Notes: generated by a model from the sequence alone, not told the origin. A stretch of 64,000 nucleotides of DNA from Oceanospirillum sp048268485 (GCA_048268485.1 JBLWVL010000014.1:20460-84459); one strand, 5' to 3'; positions 43,333 to 52,224 are shown, counted from the first letter of the stretch. A program made the numbers and translations.

Positions 43333-44484
43333 ATGCATTACCCGGAAACTAAGCTTCCCAACGTGGGGGCAACTATTTTCAGCGTTATGTCTCAGTTAGC
43401 TGCCGAGCACCGTGCCATCAATCTGTCTCAGGGCTTTCCAGATTTTGATGGCCCTCAGCTGATTCGTGATCGTGTTGTGCATTATATGCAATCCGGTGCC
43501 AATCAATATGCCCCTTTTATTGGTGTGTCCTCCTTGCGTCAGGCGATCAAGGATAAAGTTGCACGGCATTATGGTGCAGAGATTGATGCTGAATCTGAGG
43601 TGACGGTGACGTCAGGTGCCTCTGAAGCGATTTATGCTGCCATTACGGCCACCGTGCGTCAGGGAGATGAAGTGATTGTTTTCGATCCCTGTTATGACTG
43701 TTACGAACCGGCTATTGAACTTAATGGTGGTATTTGCCGTCACGTGGCCCTGGATCTGCCGGAGTTTAAAATTAACTGGCAGTCATTGGCGGATGCTATT
43801 TCACCTCGTACCCGTATGATCATCGTTAATGCACCGCATAATCCGAGTGGCGTCAGCCTCAGTCGCGAAGAGCTGGATAAGCTGGCTGAGTTGATTCGGG
43901 ATACGCATATACTTTTGCTCGGTGATGAGGTTTATGAACATATCGTTTTTGATAACAAGACTCATAACAGTCTTCTGACCCATGAAGAGCTTGCAGAGCG
44001 CAGCTTTGTGATCTCATCATTTGGCAAGACCTATCATATAACCGGCTGGAAGGTAGGTTACTGTATCGCACCGGAAGCACTATCAGCGGAACTGCGGAAA
44101 GTGCATCAATATATTACATTTTGTACCCCAACACCGATGCAGCTGGCGCTTGCGGACTATATGAATGCGCACCCTGAATATGAGAATGAGCTGTCAGCTT
44201 TCTACCAGGAAAAACGGGATATTTTCTGTCGTGAAGTCCAGCATAGCCGGTTCAGCTTTACGCCATCCCCGGGTACCTATTTTCAGCTTGCAGATTACAG
44301 TCAGATCAGTGAGTTAGATGATGTCAGTTTTGCCCGTTGGCTGACCACTGAAGCGGGTGTCGCCGCAATTCCGGTGTCTGTTTTTTGTGAGAAACCCTAT
44401 GTGGGGATGAAGCTGGTGCGTTTCTGTTTTGCTAAGAATGAAGACACACTTAAACAGGCAGGAGAGTTGCTATGTCGTCTCTAG
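43333..44484 (+). CDS. ybdL: Methionine/KMTB aminotransferase, YbdL-like
   Basis: A 383-residue fold-type I PLP enzyme. It has INLSQGFPDFDGPQ, NQYAPFIGVSSLRQAI, TVTSGASEAIYAAI, NAPHNPSGVSLS and the PLP lysine in SSFGKTYHITGWKVGYC; all match the YbdL/glutamine transaminase K group. The enzyme transaminates 4-methylthio-2-oxobutyrate with glutamine (or methionine/aromatic donors). I chose the ATG at 43333 (GGAG upstream). Its stop overlaps the start of an omega-amidase by 13 bases, which hydrolyses the oxo-glutaramate product, so the pair forms a methionine-salvage finishing step. Confidence 0.9.
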   Translation: MHYPETKLPNVGATIFSVMSQLAAEHRAINLSQGFPDFDGPQLIRDRVVHYMQSGANQYAPFIGVSSLRQAIKDKVARHYGAEIDAESEVTVTSGASEAIYAAITATVRQGDEVIVFDPCYDCYEPAIELNGGICRHVALDLPEFKINWQSLADAISPRTRMIIVNAPHNPSGVSLSREELDKLAELIRDTHILLLGDEVYEHIVFDNKTHNSLLTHEELAERSFVISSFGKTYHITGWKVGYCIAPEALSAELRKVHQYITFCTPTPMQLALADYMNAHPEYENELSAFYQEKRDIFCREVQHSRFSFTPSPGTYFQLADYSQISELDDVSFARWLTTEAGVAAIPVSVFCEKPYVGMKLVRFCFAKNEDTLKQAGELLCRL

Positions 44485-45293
44485 TGGGTAATGTGCAGGA
44501 AACATTGAGTGAATTGCGAGTAACTCTGGTTCAGTCGGAGCTTTTCTGGCATGAGCCCGTAAAGAACCGGGCTATGTTCGCCGACAAACTGGCACCTTTA
44601 GCAGGGAAAACCGATCTTGTCATCCTGCCTGAAATGTTTACTACAGGCTTCTCTATGGAGCCTGAGTCCATTGCCGAGGTCGCTGATCAGAAGACGTTGC
44701 AATGGATGCAGCAGCAGTCCAGTTCGATTTCAGCTGTTCTTTGTGGCAGCGTGGCCGTTAAAGATGATGCCGGCTGCTACAATCGTTTCTATTGGGTGGA
44801 ACCTGACGGTCAATGGCAATCTTATGATAAGCATCATCTATTTCGGATGGCGGGAGAGCATAAGCATTATCAGGCCGGTCAGAGCCGGGACGTGATTCAT
44901 TATAAAGGCTGGCGCATTTTCCCTCAGATCTGTTATGACCTGCGCTTCCCGGTTTGGAGTCGCAATCGTAATAGGTATGATCTGGCAATCTATGTGGCTA
45001 ACTGGCCGGAAGTCCGCGAACATCCCTGGCAAGTTTTGCTTCAGGCCAGGGCGATAGAAAACCTGTGCTATGTCGCTGGCGTTAACCGGGTTGGTATCGA
45101 TGGAAACGGATATAAATACAGTGGCCGTTCGGCGCTAATCGATTTTAAAGGTCACAGCTCTGGCGATCATGATGGGGGCGAGGCTTTTGTGGAAACCTAT
45201 CCGATAGATCTGAATGAACTTCGGGGTTTTCGGGAGGCGTTTCCGGCATTTGAGGATGCTGATGATTTCATACTGAAGCAGGATAAAGACTAG
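44472..45293 (+). CDS. yafV: Omega-amidase, YafV/Nit2-like nitrilase-superfamily enzyme
   Basis: A 273-residue C-N hydrolase. The catalytic triad is readable: Glu in VILPEMFTTGF, Lys in SYDKHHLFRMAGEH, Cys in FPQICYDLRFPVW. YafV/Nit2 enzymes hydrolyse alpha-ketoglutaramate (or alpha-ketosuccinamate) to the keto acid and ammonia. The ATG lies inside the aminotransferase gene (13-base overlap), so translation is coupled. Together they drive transamination with glutamine to completion by removing the amide product. A terminator follows. Confidence 0.9.
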   Translation: MSSLVGNVQETLSELRVTLVQSELFWHEPVKNRAMFADKLAPLAGKTDLVILPEMFTTGFSMEPESIAEVADQKTLQWMQQQSSSISAVLCGSVAVKDDAGCYNRFYWVEPDGQWQSYDKHHLFRMAGEHKHYQAGQSRDVIHYKGWRIFPQICYDLRFPVWSRNRNRYDLAIYVANWPEVREHPWQVLLQARAIENLCYVAGVNRVGIDGNGYKYSGRSALIDFKGHSSGDHDGGEAFVETYPIDLNELRGFREAFPAFEDADDFILKQDKD

Positions 45294-45319
45294 TTTTCTG
45301 GCATCGCGGCACAATAGCA

Positions 45320-45357
45320 AGCCTCTGAGGTTATAAATCTCAGAGGCTTTTTTTTGT
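45320..45357 (+). terminator. Rho-independent terminator of yafV
   Basis: AGCCTCTGAG and CTCAGAGGCT flank an eight- to ten-base loop, followed by TTTTTTTTG. Confidence 0.88.
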
Positions 45358-45460
45358 CTTTAATCAAGTGATACGTCCCCATATAACTCCGCTGTAATTT
45401 CAGGCAGGTGTTCTCGGGTAACAGAAAGTGTTACCTGAATAATGCGGATTTTCAGAGTAG

Positions 45461-45499
45461 TGCACTAAAAAGTAACCATTTGAGCTCTTTTTTGGTGCA
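45461..45499 (+). promoter_or_regulatory. NtrC-like enhancer sites upstream of aapJQMP
   Basis: The right site at 45483-45499 (AGCTCTTTTTTGGTGCA) matches 14 of 17 positions of the E. coli glnA NtrC site AGCACTATATTGGTGCA as I recall it. The left site at 45461 begins TGCACTAAAAAG. The outer arms also form an inverted repeat. They lie about 190 bases upstream of a sigma-54 promoter, a normal enhancer distance. Confidence 0.6.
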
Positions 45500-45673
45500 G
45501 GTGGTTAGTCTGTGTTTGATGCGTCTATTTTATTTTAATTATTGTTTGATTGTTTCAGAGGTAAAGGTTGGTCTTTGTAAAACCTTTCGCGGCAGGCCTT
45601 AGTGAGGTTTCTCAGTGATTCAGTTTGTGTTTATTGTCTTCAGAAAAGAATAAAACAAGCGTATTAACAGGAG

Positions 45674-45691
45674 TTGGAATAGCAGTTGCAT
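45674..45691 (+). promoter_or_regulatory. Sigma-54 promoter of aapJQMP
   Basis: TTGGAATAGCAGTTGCAT carries the invariant GG (45676-45677) and GC (45688-45689) exactly ten bases apart, and TTGCA matches the -12 box. The CAC of the -24 box is replaced by AAT. The implied start near 45701 gives a leader of about 60 bases before aapJ. Confidence 0.65.
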
Positions 45692-45759
45692 ATAGACTAA
45701 AGGTCAGTATGTAGCCGTAAGCTACTGCGAATCCCAAAGACACGAGAGGATTAATAACA

Positions 45760-46779
45760 ATGAAGAAAATGGGTCTTATCGCTGCGACGGCAGCTATGAC
45801 AGTCGGTTTTTCTGTAAACGCATCTGCCGCTGATACGCTGGCATCTGTCAAGGAGCGGGGTTTTGTTCAGTGTGGTGTAACGACCGGTGTGCCCGGTTAT
45901 TCAAACCCTGATGACAAAGGTAATTGGAAAGGTATGGATGTCGATGTTTGTCGCGGGATAGCTGCGGCTACTCTGGGCGATGCCGATAAAGTTAAATATA
46001 TTCCTCTGAATGCTAAAGAACGTTTCACAGCGCTTCAGTCTGGTGAAATTGATGTGTTGTCCCGCGTAACAACCTGGACGCTGACCCGTGATAGCTCTTT
46101 GGGTCTGAATTTTGCCGGTGTGACATATTATGACGGTCAGGGCTTTCTGATTAATAAAAACCTGGGTGTAAACAGTGCTCTTGAACTGGATGGCGCTTCT
46201 ATGTGTATTCAGTCCGGTACTACGACTGAATTGAATGCGGCGGACTATTTCCGTGAAAACAATATGGAGTTTGAGCCGGTTGTATTCGATACCGCTGACC
46301 AGACCGTAAAAGGTTTTGAAGCGGGTCGTTGTGATGTTCTGACCTCTGACCAATCTCAGCTGTATGCTCTGCGCATCAAGCTGTCTAACCCATCGTCAGC
46401 GGTAATTCTGCCGGAAATTATTTCTAAAGAACCATTGGGCCCTGTTGTACGTCAGGGTGATGATGCTTGGTTTAATGTTGTGAAATGGTCTCTGTTTGCC
46501 ATGGTAAATGCTGAAGAGCTGGGACTGACGTCTAAGAACATTGACAGCAACAAAAACTCTAAAAACCCTAATATCGCCCGCTTTGTCGGTGCTGAAGGTA
46601 TCAAGGGTACTGGTTTATCATTATCCGATAACTGGGCTTACAATATCGTGAAGCAAGTAGGTAACTACGGCGAAGCGTTTGAGCGTAATCTGGGTATGAG
46701 TTCACCTCTTAAGATTGAGCGTGGCCTGAACGCACTCTGGAACAAGGGTGGTCTGCAGTACGCACCACCTATTCGTTAA
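45760..46779 (+). CDS. aapJ: General L-amino-acid ABC transporter, periplasmic binding protein
   Basis: A 339-residue solute-binding protein of the polar amino-acid family. Signal peptide MKKMGLIAATAAMTVGFSVNASA, cleaved after ASA. The mature part begins DTLASVKERGFVQCGVTTGVPGYS, with GMDVDVCRGIAAA, FTALQSGEIDVLSR, and KEPLGPVVRQGDDAWFNVVKW, diagnostic of AapJ/BztA. It captures glutamate, glutamine, aspartate and other L-amino acids. GAGG precedes the ATG. First gene of aapJQMP, behind nitrogen-type control sites; a strong hairpin follows it. Confidence 0.95.
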   Translation: MKKMGLIAATAAMTVGFSVNASAADTLASVKERGFVQCGVTTGVPGYSNPDDKGNWKGMDVDVCRGIAAATLGDADKVKYIPLNAKERFTALQSGEIDVLSRVTTWTLTRDSSLGLNFAGVTYYDGQGFLINKNLGVNSALELDGASMCIQSGTTTELNAADYFRENNMEFEPVVFDTADQTVKGFEAGRCDVLTSDQSQLYALRIKLSNPSSAVILPEIISKEPLGPVVRQGDDAWFNVVKWSLFAMVNAEELGLTSKNIDSNKNSKNPNIARFVGAEGIKGTGLSLSDNWAYNIVKQVGNYGEAFERNLGMSSPLKIERGLNALWNKGGLQYAPPIR

Positions 46780-46787
46780 TTCCGTTT

Positions 46788-46816
46788 CGGGAGGTGAGGT
46801 TTCTACTCACCTCCCG
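46788..46816 (+). terminator. Strong hairpin between aapJ and aapQ
   Basis: A perfect 11-bp GC-rich stem (46788-46798 with 46806-46816), loop of seven, followed by TTTGTGTTTTT. Within an operon right after the binding-protein gene, it is best read as a partial terminator/3'-stabilising hairpin that lets aapJ be made in excess over the membrane parts. Confidence 0.75.
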
Positions 46817-46851
46817 TTTGTGTTTTTGTCCACTCAGTAGGAGTACCGCCT

Positions 46852-48042
46852 ATGCCATCTGATGCCAACAAGTCGCCGTCTGCTCATACGACGCGCTTCT
46901 GGCATGACCCTGCAAAACGAGCTATTTTGTTCCAGAGCTTACTGGTTGTCGCAGTGCTGGGTTTTGTCGGGATGATTGTTCAAAATACTCTGCACAATTT
47001 AGAAAGCAGAGGTATCACTACAGGTTTTGCCTTTCTCTCTCAGGAAGCCGGTTTCGGCATTGTCCAATCACTAATTGATTACTCTGAGTCCAGTAGTTAT
47101 GGGCGTACTTTTTTTGTAGGCTTGCTGAATACTCTACTGGTATCGGCCCTAGGGGTTGTTGCAGCAACTATTATTGGTTTTGTTATGGGTATCGCCCGTC
47201 TTTCCAATAACTGGCTGATTGCTAAAGTTGCCTCTGCATATGTTGAAATTTTCCGTAATATCCCTCTGCTCATACAGATCTTTTTCTGGTATTTTGCTGT
47301 TTTAAGGGCGCTGCCTTCCCCGCGGCAGAGCCTTGAACCTCTTGATAATATTTTTATCAATGTCCGTGGCCTATATATGCCAGAGCCTATCTATGGTGAT
47401 GGTTTTGGCTGGGTTGTTATTGCATTTCTTCTGGCTGTTGTTGCGGTTATTGGTATTGCCCGCTGGAGTAAAAAGCGCCAAGATGAAACGGGTCAGCGAT
47501 TCCCTCTTTTCTGGACTGCTGCCGGCTTGCTTATCGGTTTACCTTTAGTTGTCTATTGGATAACGGGGTCTCCCCTGACCTGGGAGAACCCAGTATTAAA
47601 AGGCTTTAACTTTCGTGGTGGTATGACGATTATTCCTGAGCTGGCAGCGCTTTGGTTGGCTCTGAGTATCTATACTGCAGCTTTTATTGCTGAGATTGTA
47701 CGGTCTGGTATTGAGGCTATCTCATCGGGTCAGACCGAAGCAGCAAGCGCACTGGGCCTTAGCAAAAGTAAGGTGCTGCGATTAGTCGTTGTCCCTCAGG
47801 CTGTACGCGTGATCATCCCTCCTTTAACCAGTCAGTATCTTAATCTTATTAAAAACTCCTCATTAGCCACTGCAATCGGCTACCCGGACCTGGTTTCAGT
47901 CTTTGCCGGAACGACTCTGAACCAAACGGGGCAAGCAATTGAGGTGATCTTTATGACGATGCTGGTTTACCTGACATTAAGTTTGCTTGTGTCAGCATTT
48001 ATGAACTGGTTTAACACACGTATGGCGCTGGTTGAGCGTTAA
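46852..48042 (+). CDS. aapQ: General L-amino-acid ABC transporter permease AapQ
   Basis: A 396-residue inner-membrane permease of the His/Glu/Gln type. First helix near 24-44; VGLLNTLLVSALGVVAATIIGFVMGIARLSNNW (start of the permease domain), then FRNIPLLIQIFFWYF. The long insertion typical of AapQ/BztB follows. The ATPase-contact EAA loop is EAASALGLSKSKVLRLVVVPQAVRVIIPP. It forms the channel with AapM. 72 bases after aapJ, with AGGAG before the ATG. Confidence 0.95.
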   Translation: MPSDANKSPSAHTTRFWHDPAKRAILFQSLLVVAVLGFVGMIVQNTLHNLESRGITTGFAFLSQEAGFGIVQSLIDYSESSSYGRTFFVGLLNTLLVSALGVVAATIIGFVMGIARLSNNWLIAKVASAYVEIFRNIPLLIQIFFWYFAVLRALPSPRQSLEPLDNIFINVRGLYMPEPIYGDGFGWVVIAFLLAVVAVIGIARWSKKRQDETGQRFPLFWTAAGLLIGLPLVVYWITGSPLTWENPVLKGFNFRGGMTIIPELAALWLALSIYTAAFIAEIVRSGIEAISSGQTEAASALGLSKSKVLRLVVVPQAVRVIIPPLTSQYLNLIKNSSLATAIGYPDLVSVFAGTTLNQTGQAIEVIFMTMLVYLTLSLLVSAFMNWFNTRMALVER

Positions 48043-48058
48043 GAACGGAGTATTCATT

Positions 48059-49174
48059 GTGAGTGATTCTGCAAAAGTCACGGATAAGTTACTACCGGAT
48101 CTGCCGCCCCCTGCGAACAGTACCGGTTTTATTGGTTGGATGCGTACGCATCTTTTCTCAAGTCCAGCAAATGCGCTACTGACACTGTTTGCGGCTTATT
48201 TGCTCTATATTCTTATGGTGCCATCGATTAACTGGGCCCTGATATCAGCGGATTGGATTGGTGACAGTCGTGATGCCTGTACTTCCGGTGGCGCATGTTG
48301 GGTCTTTGTTTACAATCGTTTTGATCAGTTTATGTATGGCTTTTATCCCGAAGTTGAGCGCTGGAGGATTGATGTAACATTTGTTTTGTTAGTGGTTCTG
48401 GCTGCATGGCTGATGCTGCCCAGAATGCCTAAGAAAGGTCTGGTAAGCTTTATTACTCTGATCATCTATCCTGTGGTGGCTTTCTTTCTGCTCTATGGTG
48501 GCAGCTTTGGTCTTGCAGTAGTAGAAACCCATAAATGGGGAGGGATGTCGCTGACGCTGATCCTTGCGATTGTAGGTATTGTTGCGGCACTGCCTTTTGG
48601 GGTGTTGTTGGCTCTTGGTCGTCGCTCAGAAATGCCGATTGTTAAAAGTATCTGTGTTGTCTATATCGAGTTCTGGCGGGGGGTTCCTCTGATTACGGTA
48701 CTCTTTATGGCCTCTGTGATGTTGCCTCTTTTTGTTCCTGAAGAGGTTGATTTTGACAAATTGCTGCGGGCTATGATCGGTATTGTCCTGTTTCAGTCTG
48801 CTTATATGGCTGAGGTGGTTCGTGGCGGTTTGCAGGCGATTCCTAAAGGGCAGTATGAAGCGGCTCAGGCTTTAGGCCTTAACTATTGGAAAATGATGGG
48901 GCTGATTGTTCTGCCGCAAGCCCTGAAACTGATGATTCCGGGAATTGTGAACACTTTCATTGCTCTGTTTAAAGATACCAGCCTGGTATTGATTATTGGC
49001 CTGTTCGATATTCTGGCCATTGTTCAGGCGGGCCTATCTGACCCGAACTGGCTGGGCTTTTCTGTTGAAGGTTATGCCTTTGTTGCTTTGATGTTCTGGG
49101 TTTTCTGTTTCGGTATGTCGAAATACAGTCAGCATCTTGAAAAACGTTTCCATACAGGCCACGGCGCACGCTAA
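48059..49174 (+). CDS. aapM: General L-amino-acid ABC transporter permease AapM
   Basis: A 371-residue permease. Membrane helices begin near residue 33. It has YIEFWRGVPLITVLFMASVMLPLF, FQSAYMAEVVRGGLQAIPKGQYEAAQALGLNYWKMM (EAA loop) and LVLIIGLFDILAIVQA, typical of AapM/BztC. I chose GTG at 48059, preceded by ACGGAG eight bases upstream; an in-frame start at 48032 lies inside aapQ without a better ribosome site. It lies 16 bases after aapQ. Confidence 0.94.
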   Translation: MSDSAKVTDKLLPDLPPPANSTGFIGWMRTHLFSSPANALLTLFAAYLLYILMVPSINWALISADWIGDSRDACTSGGACWVFVYNRFDQFMYGFYPEVERWRIDVTFVLLVVLAAWLMLPRMPKKGLVSFITLIIYPVVAFFLLYGGSFGLAVVETHKWGGMSLTLILAIVGIVAALPFGVLLALGRRSEMPIVKSICVVYIEFWRGVPLITVLFMASVMLPLFVPEEVDFDKLLRAMIGIVLFQSAYMAEVVRGGLQAIPKGQYEAAQALGLNYWKMMGLIVLPQALKLMIPGIVNTFIALFKDTSLVLIIGLFDILAIVQAGLSDPNWLGFSVEGYAFVALMFWVFCFGMSKYSQHLEKRFHTGHGAR

Positions 49175-49288
49175 TCAGTTGTTAATAGATCGAAGTTCCG
49201 GTCACTGATAATGCATGGGCAGCGTACAAGAAAGTGCATTAACAAGTATCGAATCACTTGTTAGAGGCATGATGAATTTGGAGTAGTT

Positions 49289-50050
49289 ATGAGTATGACT
49301 CATCAGGTAGAAGATAAATTAATGGTCGAAATGCATGGCGTAAATAAATGGTACGGCCAATTTCATGTGCTCAAGGATGTGAATCTTGAGGTGAAAAAAG
49401 GTGAGCGTATCGTTATTTGTGGTCCGTCGGGTTCAGGTAAATCCACGACAATCCGCTGTATCAATCGTCTTGAGGAACATCAGAAGGGCGATATTATTGT
49501 TGATGGCACAACATTGAATAATGACCTGAAAAATATTGAAACAATCCGCAGAGAAGTGGGTATGGTGTTCCAGCATTTTAATCTTTTCCCTCACCTGACG
49601 GTTCTGGAAAACTGTGCTTTAGCGCCAATCTGGGTGCGTAAAACGCCACGCGAGGAAGCGGAAGAGATTGCGATGAAGTATCTGCGGCGGGTAAAAATCG
49701 AAGAGCAGGCGCTTAAATACCCTGGTCAGCTTTCCGGTGGTCAGCAGCAGCGTGTAGCCATCGCTCGCAGCCTGTGTATGAATCCTCAGATTATGTTATT
49801 TGATGAGCCTACCTCAGCTCTGGATCCTGAGATGATTAAAGAGGTATTGGATGTGATGGTCGAGTTAGCGGATGAAGGTATGACCATGATCTGTGTAACC
49901 CACGAGATGGGGTTTGCCAAGACTGTGGCGGATAGAGTGATCTTTATGGATAAAGGCCAGATCATAGAAGAGAATGAGCCCCATGAGTTCTTTAATAATC
50001 CTCAATCAGAGCGTACACAGGCTTTCCTGAGCCAGATTCTGAACCACTGA
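49289..50050 (+). CDS. aapP: General L-amino-acid ABC transporter ATPase AapP
   Basis: A 253-residue ATPase. It has Walker A GPSGSGKST, Q-loop FQHFNLFPHLTVLENC, signature LSGGQQQRVAIARSL, Walker B MLFDEPTSALDPEM, and the H-loop VTHEMGFA, all in place. It energises AapQM. 114 bases after aapM, with GGAG before the ATG; a terminator ends the operon. Confidence 0.96.
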   Translation: MSMTHQVEDKLMVEMHGVNKWYGQFHVLKDVNLEVKKGERIVICGPSGSGKSTTIRCINRLEEHQKGDIIVDGTTLNNDLKNIETIRREVGMVFQHFNLFPHLTVLENCALAPIWVRKTPREEAEEIAMKYLRRVKIEEQALKYPGQLSGGQQQRVAIARSLCMNPQIMLFDEPTSALDPEMIKEVLDVMVELADEGMTMICVTHEMGFAKTVADRVIFMDKGQIIEENEPHEFFNNPQSERTQAFLSQILNH

Positions 50051-50070
50051 CCTTGTGGCGATAAACCATT

Positions 50071-50105
50071 AAAAACCCTGGCAGAGTTTGCCAGGGTTTT
50101 TTTAT
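50071..50105 (+). terminator. Rho-independent terminator of the aap operon
   Basis: AAAAACCCTGGCA and TGCCAGGGTTTTTTT pair around a short loop; convergent with the TauE-type gene. Confidence 0.88.
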
Positions 50106-50160
50106 TTTTACCCTATCATCTGTTGGGGGATTCTAAGCTGGACGTGTGCCGCTTTGATAA

Positions 50161-50943
50161 TCAGAAGAAGGCGTATTTGATACCCAAGCCTAACAACATG
50201 CTGGACAGAATAGGTTGCAGAACCCGGTTAGGTAAACGGGAGCTTAGTTTTGTTCCCAAATGAATTGCAGGTAGAGAGCCTACCAAAAGAGCTGCCAGCA
50301 ACTGATAATCTACATTGCCCAGAAACATATGGCCGACGCCGGCAATCAGTGTCAGAGGCACAGCATGAGCCAGATCAGTACCGATAATACGAATGGCGCT
50401 TAATGCCGGGAAAAGAATCAGCAAAATAGCGGCTCCAAATGCACCGGCACCAACCGATGATAAGGTTACACAGAACCCCAGCAGAACCCCCATCAGAACA
50501 GTAAACCGGTATTTATGCTGCTCAAGAAAACGGCGTATTGACCCGTTTTGAGTGTGATGCAGTTTATTAATCCGGCCTTTCAGCAACAGAACCCCAGCAG
50601 TAAGGATCAGCATAACACCCAGGCTATGGGTCAGCAGATTGGCATAGCTGTCAGGGGATGGAAAATAGTTGGCTAACAGCCAAACAGTGATGGCTGAAAC
50701 CGGTAGGCTACCTATAGCCAGTGAACTCATGATCTTCCAGTCGACCGTTTTTTGCTTATGATGCGCAATGACGCCGCTGGCTTTAGTTATAGAGGCATAG
50801 AGAAGATCTGTCCCGATGGCAATATGGGGAGGGAAGCCAAATAATAGAAGCAGTGGCGTCATTAGAGACCCGCCACCAACACCTGTAAGGCCTACAGCAA
50901 GACCTACAGCGGCACCGGATAAAATGTAGAGAAGTAAATCCAT
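50161..50943 (-). CDS. TauE/SafE-family membrane transporter (putative sulfite/organosulfur exporter)
   Basis: A 260-residue membrane protein with seven to eight hydrophobic helices. Two family repeats are readable: GLAVGLTGVGGGSLMTPLLLLFGFPPHIAIGTDLLYAS at the start and LGFCVTLSSVGAGAFGAAILL mid-way, ending with the conserved LGTKLSSRLPNRVLQPILS. Members export sulfite, sulfoacetate or related anions. Next to cysB and near cysH, a sulfur role is likely but inferred from position. Divergent from cysB with 246 bases between them. Confidence 0.87.
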   Translation of the reverse strand: MDLLLYILSGAAVGLAVGLTGVGGGSLMTPLLLLFGFPPHIAIGTDLLYASITKASGVIAHHKQKTVDWKIMSSLAIGSLPVSAITVWLLANYFPSPDSYANLLTHSLGVMLILTAGVLLLKGRINKLHHTQNGSIRRFLEQHKYRFTVLMGVLLGFCVTLSSVGAGAFGAAILLILFPALSAIRIIGTDLAHAVPLTLIAGVGHMFLGNVDYQLLAALLVGSLPAIHLGTKLSSRLPNRVLQPILSSMLLGLGIKYAFF

Positions 50944-51063
50944 ATAGGCTCAATGACTCAGAAAATTGCTCGGCAACTGAAGTGAAAAGAATCTTCAACA
51001 GTTGTAACCCTGTGCTTTAAATCGTACCCAGGTGATACTGCCGCCTAATTTATCTTGTCTGCT

Positions 51064-51116
51064 ATATTCTTAAAAGTAATGTTTGCTTATATTTTTATGG
51101 CATAATATTCTTAAAA
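51064..51116. promoter_or_regulatory. Repeated AT-rich element upstream of cysB
   Basis: ATATTCTTAAAA occurs at 51064-51075 and again at 51105-51116, 41 bases apart (about four helical turns). CysB represses its own gene in enterics through AT-rich sites, so these could be autoregulatory; not proven. Confidence 0.4.
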
Positions 51117-51189
51117 AAATGATAACCTGCGATGTTCGCCGCTTACATATTTAGCGAGAGGGCGAGATCCGATAAATGAGGAAGGTGGA

Positions 51190-52167
51190 ATGAAATTACA
51201 GCAGCTGCGTTATATTTGGGAAGTTGCCCACCATGATCTTAATGTGTCGGCTACCGCACAAAGCTTGTATACCTCCCAGCCGGGCATCAGTAAGCAGATA
51301 CGTTTGCTGGAGGACGAACTGGGAATTGAAATTTTTGCCCGCAGCGGGAAACATCTGACGCGTATAACACCTGCTGGCCAGGAAGTGATTGATCTGGCTG
51401 GGCAGATACTGAGAACTGTTGATAATATCAAACAAGTGGCTCAGGAGTTTAGCGATGATAAAAAAGGCAGCTTGAGCCTTGCAACGACCCATACTCAGGC
51501 GCGTTATGCGCTACCCGGTGTGATCAAAGACTTTATCAGTAAGTACCCTGATGTCTCTTTGCATATGAAACAGGGGACTCCGATTCAGATCTCAGAAATG
51601 GTATCTGAAGGGGCTGCAGACTTTGCGATTGCAACCGAGGCGATGGAGTTATTCAGTGACTTGATCATGCTGCCATGTTATCGCTGGAATCGTTGTGTAC
51701 TGGTGCCTAAGGAGCATCCGTTAACCCGAGTAAAGCAGCCGCTTTCTCTGGAGGATGTGGCGGAGCATCCGATCGTAACTTATGTCTTTGGTTTTACTGG
51801 TCGGTCTAAACTGGATGAAGCCTTTAGTGAGAAAGGTCTGAAGCCTAAAGTTGTCTTTACCGCTGCGGATTCAGATGTGATCAAAACCTATGTACGTATG
51901 GGGATGGGGGTCGGAATTGTTGCAGGTATGGCCTATGATACTAAAGCGGACTCAGATATGGTCGCGCTCGATGCAAGTCACCTGTTTGAATCCAGTACCA
52001 CCAAGATAGGTATTCGTCGTGGCACCTTTATGCGCGGTTATATGTACGATTTTGTCACCCGTTTTGCACCACACCTGGACCGGGACCTGATCGATCAGGC
52101 ACTGGCTTGCAGCTCTAAGGCAGATCTTGAAGACTTATTTAAAGATATTGAACTTCCGGTTCACTGA
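51190..52167 (+). CDS. cysB: LysR-type regulator of sulfur assimilation, CysB
   Basis: A 325-residue LysR regulator. Helix-turn-helix with MKLQQLRYIWEVAHHDLNVSATAQSLYTSQPGISKQIRLLEDELGIEIF. The effector domain has TTHTQARYALP, KQGTPIQISEMV, ATEAMELFSDLIMLPCYRWNRCVLVP and THPIVTY-like EHPIVTYVFGFTGRSKLDEAF, essentially as in enteric CysB. It activates cysteine biosynthesis with N-acetylserine as inducer. AGGAAGG precedes the ATG. Convergent with cysH, one of its expected targets. Confidence 0.95.
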   Translation: MKLQQLRYIWEVAHHDLNVSATAQSLYTSQPGISKQIRLLEDELGIEIFARSGKHLTRITPAGQEVIDLAGQILRTVDNIKQVAQEFSDDKKGSLSLATTHTQARYALPGVIKDFISKYPDVSLHMKQGTPIQISEMVSEGAADFAIATEAMELFSDLIMLPCYRWNRCVLVPKEHPLTRVKQPLSLEDVAEHPIVTYVFGFTGRSKLDEAFSEKGLKPKVVFTAADSDVIKTYVRMGMGVGIVAGMAYDTKADSDMVALDASHLFESSTTKIGIRRGTFMRGYMYDFVTRFAPHLDRDLIDQALACSSKADLEDLFKDIELPVH

Positions 52168-52194
52168 TCTGTTTTTCGGGTGCTAAAGAAGGAT

Positions 52195-52224
52195 AGAAAG
52201 GGCATCGATGTGGATGCCCTTTCT
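52195..52224. terminator. Bidirectional terminator between cysB and cysH
   Basis: AGAAAGGGCATC and GATGCCCTTTCT form a near-perfect stem in the 71-base gap between the two convergent genes. The T-tract is short on plus (TTTCTG), so efficiency is uncertain. Confidence 0.7.

Larger units (their letters stand above)
45294..45759. other. 466-bp regulatory region in front of aapJ
   Basis: Contains the yafV terminator, NtrC-like sites and a sigma-54 promoter, each listed separately. The middle part (45500-45670) is AT-rich with no recognised gene. Confidence 0.6.

Noticed and set aside
46788..46816. End of the operon after aapJ
   Set aside because: The hairpin is strong, but aapQMP follow in the same direction and depend on the same uptake function; a partial terminator is more likely.
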